Source of the DNA: Aquirufa lenticrescens
GTDB taxonomy: Bacteria; Bacteroidota; Bacteroidia; Cytophagales; Spirosomataceae
Direction of reading: 5' to 3'
NCBI RefSeq assembly: GCF_019916085.1
Contig: NZ_CP049834.1
Location: 589,501 to 653,500 of the forward strand
Length of the DNA stretch: 64,000 nucleotides
Position numbers and translations under genes: made by a program. Under the pieces are notes generated by a model that saw only the letters and a program-made list of their open reading frames with translations, ran no database searches and was not told where the DNA came from. Position 1 is the stretch's first letter; each line of letters opens with the position of its first letter. This document shows, one piece after another, positions 16,411-25,372 of this stretch.

Positions 16411-17717
16411 CAAATAGCTGATTTGCTCACATAGTTGTTAGGAAGATGCTTCTTGAGTTGTTTTACGAACAAATGGAAATCCACTGTGATCGTATGTCGT
16501 GGAGTTTTGATTTGGTTGAGGTGGGGATGGGTGACCTCTCTTTGGCATAATTCAGCGATGTTTTCAGGTCTTTTCCAAAGTCCCTTAATGGCTCTCGCTG
16601 CTATTTTACTCTGTAATTCTGACCCTGGCCAAATACATCCTAGTGGCTGAAACATACCCACGAAAAATAAGTTTTCATACTTTTCGTGCAGCATTTTCAA
16701 ATACAAAGGCACATCTCCTTCGCTGTAATTCAGGAAGTCTTTTCGAAAGAATGGATGTTCGAGAATATAGCCTGTGCAAGCGATAATCGTATCAAATTCT
16801 TCCACCGACCCATCTTTAAAGTGTACATATTTTCCGTCGAAATGACTGATATCGACTTTAGGAAATACTTTTCCATGCCTTACTTTGTATAAAAGCTCTT
16901 CGTTGATAGTTGGATGGGTTGCAGTGATGGCATGTTTGGGTTCTTGAAGTCCGTAGATTTCATTGGACCCAGAGAATATTTTGACAGATAATTCCGACAA
17001 GAAAAATTTCAATTTGGTAGGTAGCCAAGCTAAACGAGAGGCAACCACATCACTCGGTTTTCCAAATAAAAACTTAGGTACTATCCGATACCCTCTTCTC
17101 CAGCTAATACTCGTTTTTGTGCTCACACGACTTGTCTCCACTGCTACGTCGCAGGCTGAATTTCCTCCGCCTATCACTAAGATGCGTTGATCGCGAAATG
17201 GTTCAGCTTTTTTGAATTCGTGCGAATGCATTAATTTTCCAGTAAATTCTCCTGGATAGTGGGGCATTCTAGGTAGCCAATGGTGCCCGTTGCAAACGAC
17301 TAAATGGGTAAATATTTCTGTTTTTTCGACGCCGTCTTTCTCTGTTTTTACCACCCAGTTCTTAGCATCATCCAGTTCACATGATTTCACTAAGGTATTG
17401 AATTCAATGTGTGGATATAGATTGAAATGAGCAGCATAGCCTTGGAAGTAACGTCTCAATTGATCGTGAGAAGGATAGTCAGGCATCCCTTTTTCGAAGT
17501 CATCAAACGTAAAGTCCTCGTACTGCGATAAGGTTTTGGAACTAATAATGTGCGTCGTCTCAAAAACACTGGAGTGCCCCGTTTTCTCATTATAGACCCA
17601 ATTACCGCCTACTTGGGAATTGAAATCATAACAAACTGCCTCGAGGCCTTGATCTACTAGGTTTTTTAAGGCGGTGATTCCGGAAGGTCCGGCACCGATT
17701 ACGCACACTTTTTGCAT
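16410..17717 (-). CDS. Flavin-containing monooxygenase (FMO family)
   Basis: 435 residues. FAD-binding 'GAGPSG' (8-13), FMO identifying sequence 'FTGKLMHSHEF' (the FxGxxxHxxxF/Y type), NADPH-binding 'GGGNSACDVAVE', and 'ACTGY' near the C-terminus. Uses NADPH and oxygen to add an oxygen atom to N, S or carbonyl carbon. Cytoplasmic. First gene of a two-gene unit with the hydrolase; a perfect -7 box lies 20 nt upstream inside an inverted repeat. Confidence 0.92.
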   Translation of the reverse strand: MQKVCVIGAGPSGITALKNLVDQGLEAVCYDFNSQVGGNWVYNEKTGHSSVFETTHIISSKTLSQYEDFTFDDFEKGMPDYPSHDQLRRYFQGYAAHFNLYPHIEFNTLVKSCELDDAKNWVVKTEKDGVEKTEIFTHLVVCNGHHWLPRMPHYPGEFTGKLMHSHEFKKAEPFRDQRILVIGGGNSACDVAVETSRVSTKTSISWRRGYRIVPKFLFGKPSDVVASRLAWLPTKLKFFLSELSVKIFSGSNEIYGLQEPKHAITATHPTINEELLYKVRHGKVFPKVDISHFDGKYVHFKDGSVEEFDTIIACTGYILEHPFFRKDFLNYSEGDVPLYLKMLHEKYENLFFVGMFQPLGCIWPGSELQSKIAARAIKGLWKRPENIAELCQREVTHPHLNQIKTPRHTITVDFHLFVKQLKKHLPNNYVSKSAI

Positions 17718-17726
17718 GGTTTAGAG

Positions 17727-17755
17727 AGTCTTTTTTCAAATATAGTAAAAAGACT
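17727..17755 (-). promoter_or_regulatory. FMO promoter -7 box inside a 9-bp inverted repeat
   Basis: Minus-strand TATATTTG (17744-17737) is a perfect TAnnTTTG. It sits in the loop and arm of AGTCTTTTT / AAAAAGACT (17727-17735, 17747-17755), which could be an operator or the end signal of the gene at 17758; no T-run follows on either strand. Confidence 0.5.
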
Positions 17756-17757
17756 AT

Positions 17758-20700
17758 TTAATCCTTGATTAAGCTAAACGTACTTATTCTTGTTTTGCTA
17801 TCCGTAAACCTCAGTATGTATTTTCCACTCGTCAGTGAAGAAATATCTAAAATGTCTCCAGAATTAACCGAACTGAACCTTTTTACGGATATGCCTATTG
17901 CATTAATGATTTCAATATCCCCTTTACTCTCAGTAGCTATCGTGATCCTATCCCTAATCGGATTTGGGTAAATGGAGATAATCGGTGCTTCTAAAATTCC
18001 TGTTATAGCAATTGTTATTGCTGCGGATGGAGAACTGGCACACCCTTGCGCATTTGTGACCACTAATGTATATGCACCAGAAGCGGTAGCCACATAATTA
18101 TTTTGTGTTGCTCCTGTAATTGCCTTATTGTCAATATACCATTGATAGGTTCCCACAGCAGCTGTACTCAAGTTTTGAATATTCGCAACGCTAATGGTAG
18201 GTAAACTAGGTTTTTGAATATCCAATAAACTGGTCGCTGTTGCCTGGTTTTTATTACCCACCGTATCTAATAATTTACCGGCTAATACACTTAGAGTTAA
18301 GCTATCCGAACATGTCCTATTGATTGAAATTTCAAAATTGCGATTATCTAGTTTTTTAATCTCTGTAATAGACCCATTCTTTATGGACATGTCAGCGTTT
18401 GATAAACTATTGCTGATATATTCATTTGAACGAATAGTTAAAACTAATTTGCCATTTGCAGAGCTAGTCTTCGAGATATTTAATACAGGTTCTCTGGTAT
18501 CCTTGTAAATTTTGGAGATCACAGGTTCACTTTCATTATCTACTGAGTCTTTTACGATGCACGTAATTTCGATAAGCCCATCTTCAAATCCTTTTAATAA
18601 AGAATCTTTCAGGCTAATAGTAGCATTTGAGAAGGTACCAGAGATTGTTTTTTCTACAAACTCCGTTTTGAATAATACAGGCAATTGGGTATTTTGTTTT
18701 GCAGGTGTTATGGAGGCTTGTTTAATCTTTAAAATATAAGATCCCTTTTGTTCAGAGGCTTTAATTTGGTAGATTAATGAATCGATATTGCTCTTTCCAA
18801 AGTTTGCCAAATTCGTTTTTAGGATCGCCGATTTAGGTGCAAGAACATCCTTAGCATAGATGGATTTACCTATTCCAAGTAGTGTTTTTGAGGAATCCAA
18901 CATAAAGACTGTAGCATATAAAATACCATCATTCACACCGGTTAATTTGATGTTTTCAACCACAATCGAGTCCTTGCTCATCTTTCCTTCACTCACAACA
19001 GAATTACCACCCATGCTGCTGTAAAAACGCGCGCGGTAATTTTTGTTTTTACAGTCTTTGCAGCTAATGGACAGGCTCAAAGCCTCTGCATTTTTGGCAT
19101 TCACTTTTTTGCCTAGAATTTCTACCTTAGGCTGTACCAATTTAGTCGTATCTGCTTTTTCAAGATCGAACCGAACAATCTCGGTGAAATTATAATATTT
19201 TTTATTTCCAGCTCGGTCAATAAGCGTTATTCCTTCAACCCCCCATAATCCAGGAGCAGAACCTTTAGGAAGTAAAGTGGATACTTTGTATTTCCTCCAA
19301 TTGCCCGGAGGCCCGACAATATCCTTTAGCGAAAAGAAGAAATCCTGACCAAATGATTTCGTGAAATCGCCCTGCATTCCATAATTAAAGACTTTTCCTT
19401 GCGGGTCTCTTAAAGTGTAACCACCGTTTTGTAATCCAGCCTCATTGCCCAAAAATGCTGAACTATCTCTTGAAAAAAACTCCATTTCAAAAAGTGTTTC
19501 TCCATCAGGCGCTACAGGATTACTAGGTGTTGCCTTAATTGAAATTTGATTAACATCGAGAATAGGAGGGATGAAATCCGGGTATTTTGTTTTGACATAA
19601 ACACTGTCCCTTAGGTGTTTTGTAGTGTTTTTCTCCACACGAAAAGCTGTTGTGTCCCGCATAAAATAAGCTCTGCCTTCATTTCTTGCTTCATCAATTA
19701 AAAACATACTCGTCGTAACGTAGTATCCTGTAGGATAATATTCAGGTATTGGATGTTGATATTTTACACGGTTGATATTTTTATTTTGATTGTCTTTCTG
19801 TATATAGATGGGATTATCCCCTAAAACGCCGAATTGAAAATCTTGACGAACGCCCTTTTCATCATTTTTAGGAATCGCAAAATTCAAACCAGTATAAACC
19901 ATTTTGTTTGTCTCCAATAAATCAAAGTTTGCTTGAATACTTTGATACGTGTCGCCGTCCGGTTGTTCTTCGGTTGAAAAGTATTTGTACTTACCCGTAC
20001 TCATACTTAGTTTGATTGTTTTGTCAATATAAGCAGGGTTAATAATGTCTTCTCTAGGATTATTTATGAATATTTTTAGGCCAAAGGTGCTATTGTTTTC
20101 ATAGCGTTGATTACCCACTTGATCTGTAAGAACTATTTGATTCACGCTCCAATATCCAGCTTTTGAAAATTTAGAAATACTAATTTTTCCTTCTAGAACA
20201 AACCCTTTTCCATTATCGATTGGATTTAAATACATGTCATAAGAAGTTCCTATAGAACTACTAATTCTAGTAAATGCGTACTTGGCACCATCTTGTTTTT
20301 CGTCTATTTTATTTAACTCAATTCGGATAACTAATTCTTTGTCTTCCTCAGGTAAACCATTGACTTCTACATCGACTTTTTTAATTTTTCCGGGGTAATT
20401 ATAGTCAGGGAATAGATTGTAAACTTGGAAGGTTAAATCCTTTCGAATGATCGTTACATAGCGGGTTCCTTGCATGACGCGGTCTCGAATGAATTCAAAT
20501 TTTTTCATCGATCTAGAGCGAAGAATTTCAGGATTGACTACATAGGCAGCAATAGATTCCGCCATGTCTTCATTCGGATTTTTTGCATGTGCATAGGCGG
20601 ATACAAATTCAGTGGTGTTACTTGTGCTCCACCCCGTTGCTCCTGTGGGGTCGAGGAACCATCCCCCTGTCGTAGCCCAATCATCTCTTAATTTCTGATC

Positions 20701-21915
20701 AAATAATCCTTCCCACATAAAATGGGCTTTTTCATGTAGAATTAACCGTTGTACATCGGAATATTGGGTGCCTCCAAATGCTTTTTGCATAAACTCGATG
20801 GTTTTCCTACCTACCCAAGCGATGGCCGCTGCTGATGGATAGGTAGGGTTATCTTGTCCTGCAATTCTTCTAGCTAAGTATTTTAAGTTACTTTGAACAT
20901 GCATTCCATCCGGTAGTTCCTCAAACATGGATAATATCGAGATTTTTTCTGAAGCCGAGAACTCTTGGAAATTAGAGAAGTCTTCGCCCATAATTTGCTT
21001 TAATTCCGCATTGGGAATTAAAAATCGAATGCCGAAACGGGAGTTCGCTAATTGATCTACGGCATTTCTATCGTAGCCATAATTAGTCGCAAAATTGACC
21101 AAAGCCCCATAAAGTCGTTTGGAATAAAAACGCCCTTTTACTCCATCTAAGGTTACCACTAAAGGGGAAGCGTATGTGAATGCTTTTCTAGATATAGTGA
21201 CAAATTTGATATTGTTGCGTTCTACAATTTGGATGTCATCGATTACTTCCTGATCTGTAATATACCAAACAGATTTAACCTCTGATTTAAACGTAGCTAA
21301 GGCATCGTCATTAATGATAAGTGAAGGAATTCTTTTGACAGTTTGAAATAATCGAAAGGCGTCTTCAGGGGTCCAAGGACTTACTTTGTCCGATAAAGCA
21401 ATACCATGTTTGTTCAGAAGATTAATGGAATTAAAATCTTCTGGAATCTTGATTGTTTGGTCTAAAATCTGAATATCATTAGGCTCATTAATATAGCTTT
21501 GCTGAGCATGCCCCACATAACTAGAATCATCTTGCCACTTATAAACGTAATTCGTTTTGTTAGCAAGGGTAATGGGGTTTAGCTTTATTTCGAGCAGTTT
21601 AGGTGACCCATTTAATTCAAATACCTCTGTCGATGGAAAATAATACCCAGTTGCATCAAGTTTCAGAGCCCATTTGCCATTGCTTAAGTTTGAAAACGTA
21701 TGTTCTGGTGTACCTGATGAGATACCTCCTATTTTTTTGAAGAAGAATAGTTCTGCACTTTTTTGAATTTGAACCGTACACGTGTCACCTACTTTTAAGC
21801 CAGTGATCTTAACCGTGATTGAATTTTGAGCAAGTAATGAAGCGCATATAAACAATAGTAGACAGACCGTGATACCAATTCTTACAAATTTCGTTTTCTT
21901 CAATACGTTAGCCAT
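17758..21915 (-). CDS. T9SS-exported multidomain protein with zinc-protease-like (gluzincin) motif
   Basis: 1385 residues. Signal peptide at about 1-30; a domain near 330-470 with 'LHEKAHFMWEG' (HExxH near residue 395) and, 54 residues later, 'EDMAESIAAY', the EDxAExxAxY pattern that gives the third zinc ligand in lethal-factor-like and Peptidase_Mx gluzincins. Then at least three related beta-sandwich units (about 505-960), each with a 'G.W.V..I.L.D..GN' line, further Ig-like units, an Ig-like domain 'YQWYIDNKAITGATQNNY', and a type A T9SS sorting domain at the end ('ISIYPNPIRDRI...LTSGKYILRF'). Expected on the cell surface or outside. Protease activity is inferred from motifs only. Upstream lies the palindrome at 22031-22059. 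Confidence 0.8.
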   Translation of the reverse strand: MANVLKKTKFVRIGITVCLLLFICASLLAQNSITVKITGLKVGDTCTVQIQKSAELFFFKKIGGISSGTPEHTFSNLSNGKWALKLDATGYYFPSTEVFELNGSPKLLEIKLNPITLANKTNYVYKWQDDSSYVGHAQQSYINEPNDIQILDQTIKIPEDFNSINLLNKHGIALSDKVSPWTPEDAFRLFQTVKRIPSLIINDDALATFKSEVKSVWYITDQEVIDDIQIVERNNIKFVTISRKAFTYASPLVVTLDGVKGRFYSKRLYGALVNFATNYGYDRNAVDQLANSRFGIRFLIPNAELKQIMGEDFSNFQEFSASEKISILSMFEELPDGMHVQSNLKYLARRIAGQDNPTYPSAAAIAWVGRKTIEFMQKAFGGTQYSDVQRLILHEKAHFMWEGLFDQKLRDDWATTGGWFLDPTGATGWSTSNTTEFVSAYAHAKNPNEDMAESIAAYVVNPEILRSRSMKKFEFIRDRVMQGTRYVTIIRKDLTFQVYNLFPDYNYPGKIKKVDVEVNGLPEEDKELVIRIELNKIDEKQDGAKYAFTRISSSIGTSYDMYLNPIDNGKGFVLEGKISISKFSKAGYWSVNQIVLTDQVGNQRYENNSTFGLKIFINNPREDIINPAYIDKTIKLSMSTGKYKYFSTEEQPDGDTYQSIQANFDLLETNKMVYTGLNFAIPKNDEKGVRQDFQFGVLGDNPIYIQKDNQNKNINRVKYQHPIPEYYPTGYYVTTSMFLIDEARNEGRAYFMRDTTAFRVEKNTTKHLRDSVYVKTKYPDFIPPILDVNQISIKATPSNPVAPDGETLFEMEFFSRDSSAFLGNEAGLQNGGYTLRDPQGKVFNYGMQGDFTKSFGQDFFFSLKDIVGPPGNWRKYKVSTLLPKGSAPGLWGVEGITLIDRAGNKKYYNFTEIVRFDLEKADTTKLVQPKVEILGKKVNAKNAEALSLSISCKDCKNKNYRARFYSSMGGNSVVSEGKMSKDSIVVENIKLTGVNDGILYATVFMLDSSKTLLGIGKSIYAKDVLAPKSAILKTNLANFGKSNIDSLIYQIKASEQKGSYILKIKQASITPAKQNTQLPVLFKTEFVEKTISGTFSNATISLKDSLLKGFEDGLIEITCIVKDSVDNESEPVISKIYKDTREPVLNISKTSSANGKLVLTIRSNEYISNSLSNADMSIKNGSITEIKKLDNRNFEISINRTCSDSLTLSVLAGKLLDTVGNKNQATATSLLDIQKPSLPTISVANIQNLSTAAVGTYQWYIDNKAITGATQNNYVATASGAYTLVVTNAQGCASSPSAAITIAITGILEAPIISIYPNPIRDRITIATESKGDIEIINAIGISVKRFSSVNSGDILDISSLTSGKYILRFTDSKTRISTFSLIKD

Positions 21916-21983
21916 ATAGTAATCTATGTTTGATTTAATTCAAATAATTCCAAAATAAAGATAAAAAAGAGCTGGTTAAAAGA

Positions 21984-21991
21984 CAAAAATG
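21984..21991 (-). promoter_or_regulatory. -7-like box of the 17758-21915 gene
   Basis: Minus-strand CATTTTTG (one mismatch to TAnnTTTG), 54 bp from the centre of the palindrome at 22031-22059, the same geometry as at two other loci. No -33 TTTG. Confidence 0.4.
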
Positions 21992-21995
21992 GATA

Positions 21996-22013
21996 TGTCC
22001 AAATGAGTACAAT
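21996..22013. promoter_or_regulatory. Phased 10-bp repeat motif, copy 1 (TGTCCAAATGAGTACAA)
   Basis: Shares the exact 13-mer TGTCCAAATGAGT with 25418-25430. The unit recurs every 10 bp (GTCCAAATGA / GTACAATAAA), so a regulator would contact one helix face. Lies between the palindrome and the -7-like box. Confidence 0.45.
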
Positions 22014-22030
22014 AAAATTTGGTCAATTTA

Positions 22031-22059
22031 CTTGTTCCCATTTCCGCAAAGGGAACAAG
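22031..22059. promoter_or_regulatory. Palindromic operator-like site 1
   Basis: CTTGTTCCC / GGGAACAAG (22031-22039, 22051-22059) around an 11-nt spacer containing CCGCA, followed by TTCG. One of three such sites in the window (others 25373-25400, 33346-33377). Not a terminator: no T-run and it lies between divergent genes. Confidence 0.6.
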
Positions 22060-22109
22060 TTCGCGGGACTTCGAAAGATATTCTGGATCTAATTGCTGTT
22101 CTTTGGCCT

Positions 22110-22538
22110 ATGAAAATAACACTTCTCCTTCTGTTTGTTTGCTTTTTCGCTAATGCCCAAAAGCCTAACCTCACCCTCTCCCTAATGCCGGATACCTATG
22201 CGGTTTGCCGTTTAACTCCTGACTCGAAAGTGCCCGACTGGGCTTATCAAGGTTCGTTCTATTCCATCTCGAAAACAAGTGATGAATTATCCATCGTGGT
22301 AGATCAACGTTTTGCTCCTGCTGGAATTAAGAAGGCAGAGAATTGGAAGGGCTTTAAGATCGAGGGTCCATTGGACTTTTCGATAACCGGTATATTAGCG
22401 GCTTTGTCGAAGACTTTGGCAGATAATAAAATCCCCTTATTCTGTGTGAGTACATTCGATACAGATTATATCCTGGTCGAAAGTAAATACTATGAACAAG
22501 CAAAAAAAGTGCTGGCGATAGAAAATACGATTAAATAA
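22110..22538 (+). CDS. ACT-domain protein with signal-peptide-like N-terminus
   Basis: 142 residues from ATG 22110 (MKITLLLLFVCFFANAQ), preferred over an in-frame ATG at 22032 whose extra residues would run through the palindromic site. The body, 'LMPDTYAVCRLTPDSKVPDWA' to 'FDTDYILVESKYYEQAKKVL', resembles the COG3603 ACT_7 family (two small ligand-binding ACT folds: residues 25-80 and 85-142). ACT domains normally sense amino acids in the cytoplasm; a secretion signal is unusual. Either the protein is exported or the hydrophobic start is coincidental. Ends at a bidirectional terminator. Confidence 0.7.
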   Translation: MKITLLLLFVCFFANAQKPNLTLSLMPDTYAVCRLTPDSKVPDWAYQGSFYSISKTSDELSIVVDQRFAPAGIKKAENWKGFKIEGPLDFSITGILAALSKTLADNKIPLFCVSTFDTDYILVESKYYEQAKKVLAIENTIK

Positions 22539-22540
22539 AA

Positions 22541-22569
22541 AAGGCTCACCTGTTGCTGGTGAGCCTTTT
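22541..22569. terminator. Bidirectional terminator
   Basis: AAGGCTCACC / GGTGAGCCTT (22541-22550, 22558-22567), loop TGTTGCT, A-run before and TTTT after; serves both converging genes. Confidence 0.93.
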
Positions 22570-22572
22570 AAT

Positions 22573-23478
22573 TTATTTGTCTGCCTTGTGGCCTTTTCCT
22601 AGTGTTCGATCGACGGGGAGACCATAAAAGAAATAGAGAATTTTGCCGGTTAGGGCACCTATTTCTGATACATGACTTTCATCTTGGAATACTTGGTGTT
22701 TCACCGTTAGCCCTGGGTAGTTTCTGCTTTTCAGGGCATTAGCTAAATTCAAAGCTCTTTTCTCGAAAAGGTTTTTGCCTTCCAAAGACGATGCGGAGAT
22801 GAATACCTTCCCTTGTAACGTTTTTTTCGAAGCATAAAATTCTTTCTCTAAACGCATCGTTTCATCGTCATTGACGAATAGAGGAGCGCTGTTAATACCT
22901 ATTTTGGAGAAATAACCTGGATCTTTAAATAAGACATGGCTAGCAAACAAGGAACTTAACGAGTGCCCCGTTAAACCGCGGTCAGTAGAAGTTTTGTAAT
23001 TCGCCTCGATGAAAGGGATGACCTCTTTTTTAATCGCATCGTAGTACAAAGCGCCATCTCCAGAATGTAATTTCACCGGAGCGCCACGTAATGCCATGGC
23101 CACTTGGAAAGAATCTTCATAGGCCACATTGTCAAAACTCAAGATCGGGTAGCGTTGAATAATCCATTCGGGCAGACTTATGCGATCGTCACCAATCCCT
23201 ACGATAATGGCTGGTTCGATTTCTCCAGCCATCATCTTGTGCATTTCGTGCATCAAGGGGAAAGAATAAAAGCCATCTAAAACATACAGCACTGGGTATT
23301 TTGTGTCTGCTTTCGGGTCATATCCCATCGGAACAGAAACGGAAACCCGAATGTTACTTTTGATGATTTTCGAAGGAATATCATAGGCCACAGCACCGTG
23401 AAGCGTTGCGGGTTGTGCTGTTTGGGCAGTTGCCTGTAGAGCAACGAGAGCGAATAAAAGAGTGACTAGATTTTTCAT
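22573..23478 (-). CDS. Secreted putative esterase (esterase D / IroE-like alpha/beta-hydrolase)
   Basis: 301 residues with signal peptide (to about 19). 'YPVLYVLDGFYSF' is the oxyanion strand of the putative-esterase family (PF00756-like), nucleophile Ser173 in 'GHSLSS', late histidine in 'QDESHVSEIG'. Last gene of a three-gene minus-strand unit of exported proteins (SnoaL-like, serine hydrolase, esterase; gaps 2 and 9 nt). Family function is ester or siderophore-ester cleavage; substrate here unknown. Confidence 0.87.
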   Translation of the reverse strand: MKNLVTLLFALVALQATAQTAQPATLHGAVAYDIPSKIIKSNIRVSVSVPMGYDPKADTKYPVLYVLDGFYSFPLMHEMHKMMAGEIEPAIIVGIGDDRISLPEWIIQRYPILSFDNVAYEDSFQVAMALRGAPVKLHSGDGALYYDAIKKEVIPFIEANYKTSTDRGLTGHSLSSLFASHVLFKDPGYFSKIGINSAPLFVNDDETMRLEKEFYASKKTLQGKVFISASSLEGKNLFEKRALNLANALKSRNYPGLTVKHQVFQDESHVSEIGALTGKILYFFYGLPVDRTLGKGHKADK

Positions 23479-23487
23479 GATTTTGTT

Positions 23488-24801
23488 TTATTTAGCAATA
23501 CTTCCCCATACAAGGTGTCTGAATTTTTCATTAAAATCAGTAGGCTCCGGAGCGAGCTGGAAGAATAGTAAGGCAAACATATCTTCCTTTCTATCGATCC
23601 AATATTGGGTCCCAAAATAGCCTTTCCAAAAATACGAACCCGCTGAAATGGTTTCAAATTTCGCTTGCTCTTCTGGATAGACGTAAACCGTTACACCTGC
23701 TTTAAATTGAGAGCGCCCGGTTACACTCATGGCGACACCGTCTTTAGTAGCTACATCGAATAGTGGCTTTTCGATCATTTCGACTGTCTTCTTGCTCAAA
23801 AGCTGTGTGCCGTCTAATTGTCCATAATTCAATAACATTTGGAAGAAACGGGCATAATCATCCACATTGCTAATGATGTCAGTTCCGCCCATGGCTAAAG
23901 GAGTATTGGTGTTTCTGTAGTAGTCCATCGTCATTTCGGTCGAAAAACCCAAGAGCTTCTTGCCTACCTCGTCAGTGTATACACTCTTTTTGCCAGTTTT
24001 ATCTTGTGTGTATACCTGGGCCATATTTTTCCATTCAGCTGGAGGTACACCCACATACGTACGGTTCATTTTTAAAGGGACGAAAATCTCTTGACGTAAA
24101 AAGTCTGAAAAAGTACGGCCATCCAGCACCTCGATGACGCGACCGAGTACCTCAAGGTTCATTCCATAGTTCCAGCTTTCCCCGGGTTCGTGCACTAAAG
24201 GTAATTTGGCGGTAGTTTGAGCGATATCTGCTAAGGTTAATTTCGTATTTGCTTTAGGGAAGGCAATGGTCACATTCGCGCTTAAATATCCTTCGCGTCC
24301 TAAATTTGAGAAGGGAGGATAAGCAATCCCAGAAGTATGCGTGAACAGGTGCTTCATCAGGATCTTGTTTTTCGCAGGACGCGTGATGAATTTGTGTGCC
24401 AAGGTGTCGTATCCCACTAAAATCTGCATGTTGGCGAATTCAGGAAGGATGGTTTCCAAAGGCGTATCCATCGTAAACAGCCCGCGCTCGAATAATTTCA
24501 AGCCAGCTACTCCGGTGATGATTTTAGTCATGCTGGCCATTCTGAACAAATGATCCGTGCGCATTGCCTCGCCTGTTTCTAGGTTTGCTTTGCCAAAGGC
24601 TTTTTTATACACCACTTTCCCATAGCGAACCACCATGCCGATGGACCCGGGGATGATTTGTTTTTCGCTTTGGGATGCTAAAAAAGTCTCTATACGTTGT
24701 AATCCTTCTTTCGATAATCCGGCTTGAATCGGATCGCCAGTGGGTAAGTTTTGTGCGAAGGCATTTAGCGCGATGAATAATAATAGAATCAGTTTTTTCA
24801 T
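23488..24801 (-). CDS. Secreted class C beta-lactamase-fold serine hydrolase
   Basis: 437 residues, signal peptide MKKLILLLFIALNAFAQ. Catalytic Ser90-x-x-Lys93 in 'RMASMTKIITG', Tyr212 in 'ESWNYGMNLEVLG' in place of the YxN motif, and 'HTSGIAY' after the first third. These are penicillin-binding-protein-like esterases (EstB/LovD relatives) rather than proven antibiotic-hydrolysing enzymes; no resistance role should be assumed. Middle gene of the three-gene unit, 2 nt after the SnoaL-like gene. Confidence 0.9.
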   Translation of the reverse strand: MKKLILLLFIALNAFAQNLPTGDPIQAGLSKEGLQRIETFLASQSEKQIIPGSIGMVVRYGKVVYKKAFGKANLETGEAMRTDHLFRMASMTKIITGVAGLKLFERGLFTMDTPLETILPEFANMQILVGYDTLAHKFITRPAKNKILMKHLFTHTSGIAYPPFSNLGREGYLSANVTIAFPKANTKLTLADIAQTTAKLPLVHEPGESWNYGMNLEVLGRVIEVLDGRTFSDFLRQEIFVPLKMNRTYVGVPPAEWKNMAQVYTQDKTGKKSVYTDEVGKKLLGFSTEMTMDYYRNTNTPLAMGGTDIISNVDDYARFFQMLLNYGQLDGTQLLSKKTVEMIEKPLFDVATKDGVAMSVTGRSQFKAGVTVYVYPEEQAKFETISAGSYFWKGYFGTQYWIDRKEDMFALLFFQLAPEPTDFNEKFRHLVWGSIAK

Positions 24802-24803
24802 GG

Positions 24804-25301
24804 TTATTTGACTAAGAAATGGCCTAATTGTTGATTATAAGATAAGTTGTCATCGAAATCTTGTTCTTCAATGATTTTGCCATCTTTCATTTTGACTAAG
24901 GTAACACCTGATAAGTCCATCGGCTTTCCAGTTGCCGTATGTGTGCCTTTAAAATTCCAGTGTTTCACGAGTTTATCCCCGTGTCCCCAAACATCGATGA
25001 AGGTAAATTTGATATTAGAAAAAGTGGTTAGATAGTAATTGAAAGATTTTTTAAAACCCTCAATACCTTTTGATCTGATATTTTCTTTTTGACCTAATAA
25101 AACAACATCCGTAGAGAAATTTTGATCATTTACTTGGTCGATATCGCGTTGATTAAAGATTTTATCCCAGGTCGCTGTATACATTTTAATGTTGTTTGCC
25201 ACGTGTTTTTCTGCGTTAACTAGGTCTTCGCATTCTTTTTTGTTTTGGGCATTAGCTGTCATTGCAAGGCAGGTGACGAAAAGTAAGAGTAATTTTTTCA
25301 T
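24804..25301 (-). CDS. Secreted SnoaL-like polyketide-cyclase-family protein
   Basis: 165 residues, signal peptide MKKLLLLFVTCLAMTANAQ, one NTF2-like domain. 'DKLVKHWNFKGTHTATGKPMDLSGVTLVKMKDGKIIEEQDF' is the SnoaL signature and is closely matched by the gene at 33448-33939; the two are paralogues and both have the palindromic site upstream. First gene of the three-gene exported-hydrolase unit. Ligand unknown. Confidence 0.87.
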   Translation of the reverse strand: MKKLLLLFVTCLAMTANAQNKKECEDLVNAEKHVANNIKMYTATWDKIFNQRDIDQVNDQNFSTDVVLLGQKENIRSKGIEGFKKSFNYYLTTFSNIKFTFIDVWGHGDKLVKHWNFKGTHTATGKPMDLSGVTLVKMKDGKIIEEQDFDDNLSYNQQLGHFLVK

Positions 25302-25324
25302 TTTGGGGGAGTTTTGGTTAAAAC

Positions 25325-25332
25325 CAAAAATA
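25325..25332 (-). promoter_or_regulatory. -7 box of the SnoaL/serine-hydrolase/esterase unit
   Basis: Minus-strand TATTTTTG, a perfect TAnnTTTG, 24 nt before the start codon and 54.5 bp from the centre of the palindrome at 25373-25400. No TTTG at -33, which suggests activator dependence. Confidence 0.6.
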
Positions 25333-25372
25333 CCCGTTTAGAATTGCTATTGCTGTAATACCCTGATTTACT

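Noticed and set aside
22032-22109. Longer start of the ACT-domain gene
   Set aside because: Would translate the palindromic site and bury the signal peptide.
23488-24801. Antibiotic-resistance beta-lactamase
   Set aside because: Motifs fit the broad serine-hydrolase/esterase group; the YxN motif is altered and nothing supports resistance.
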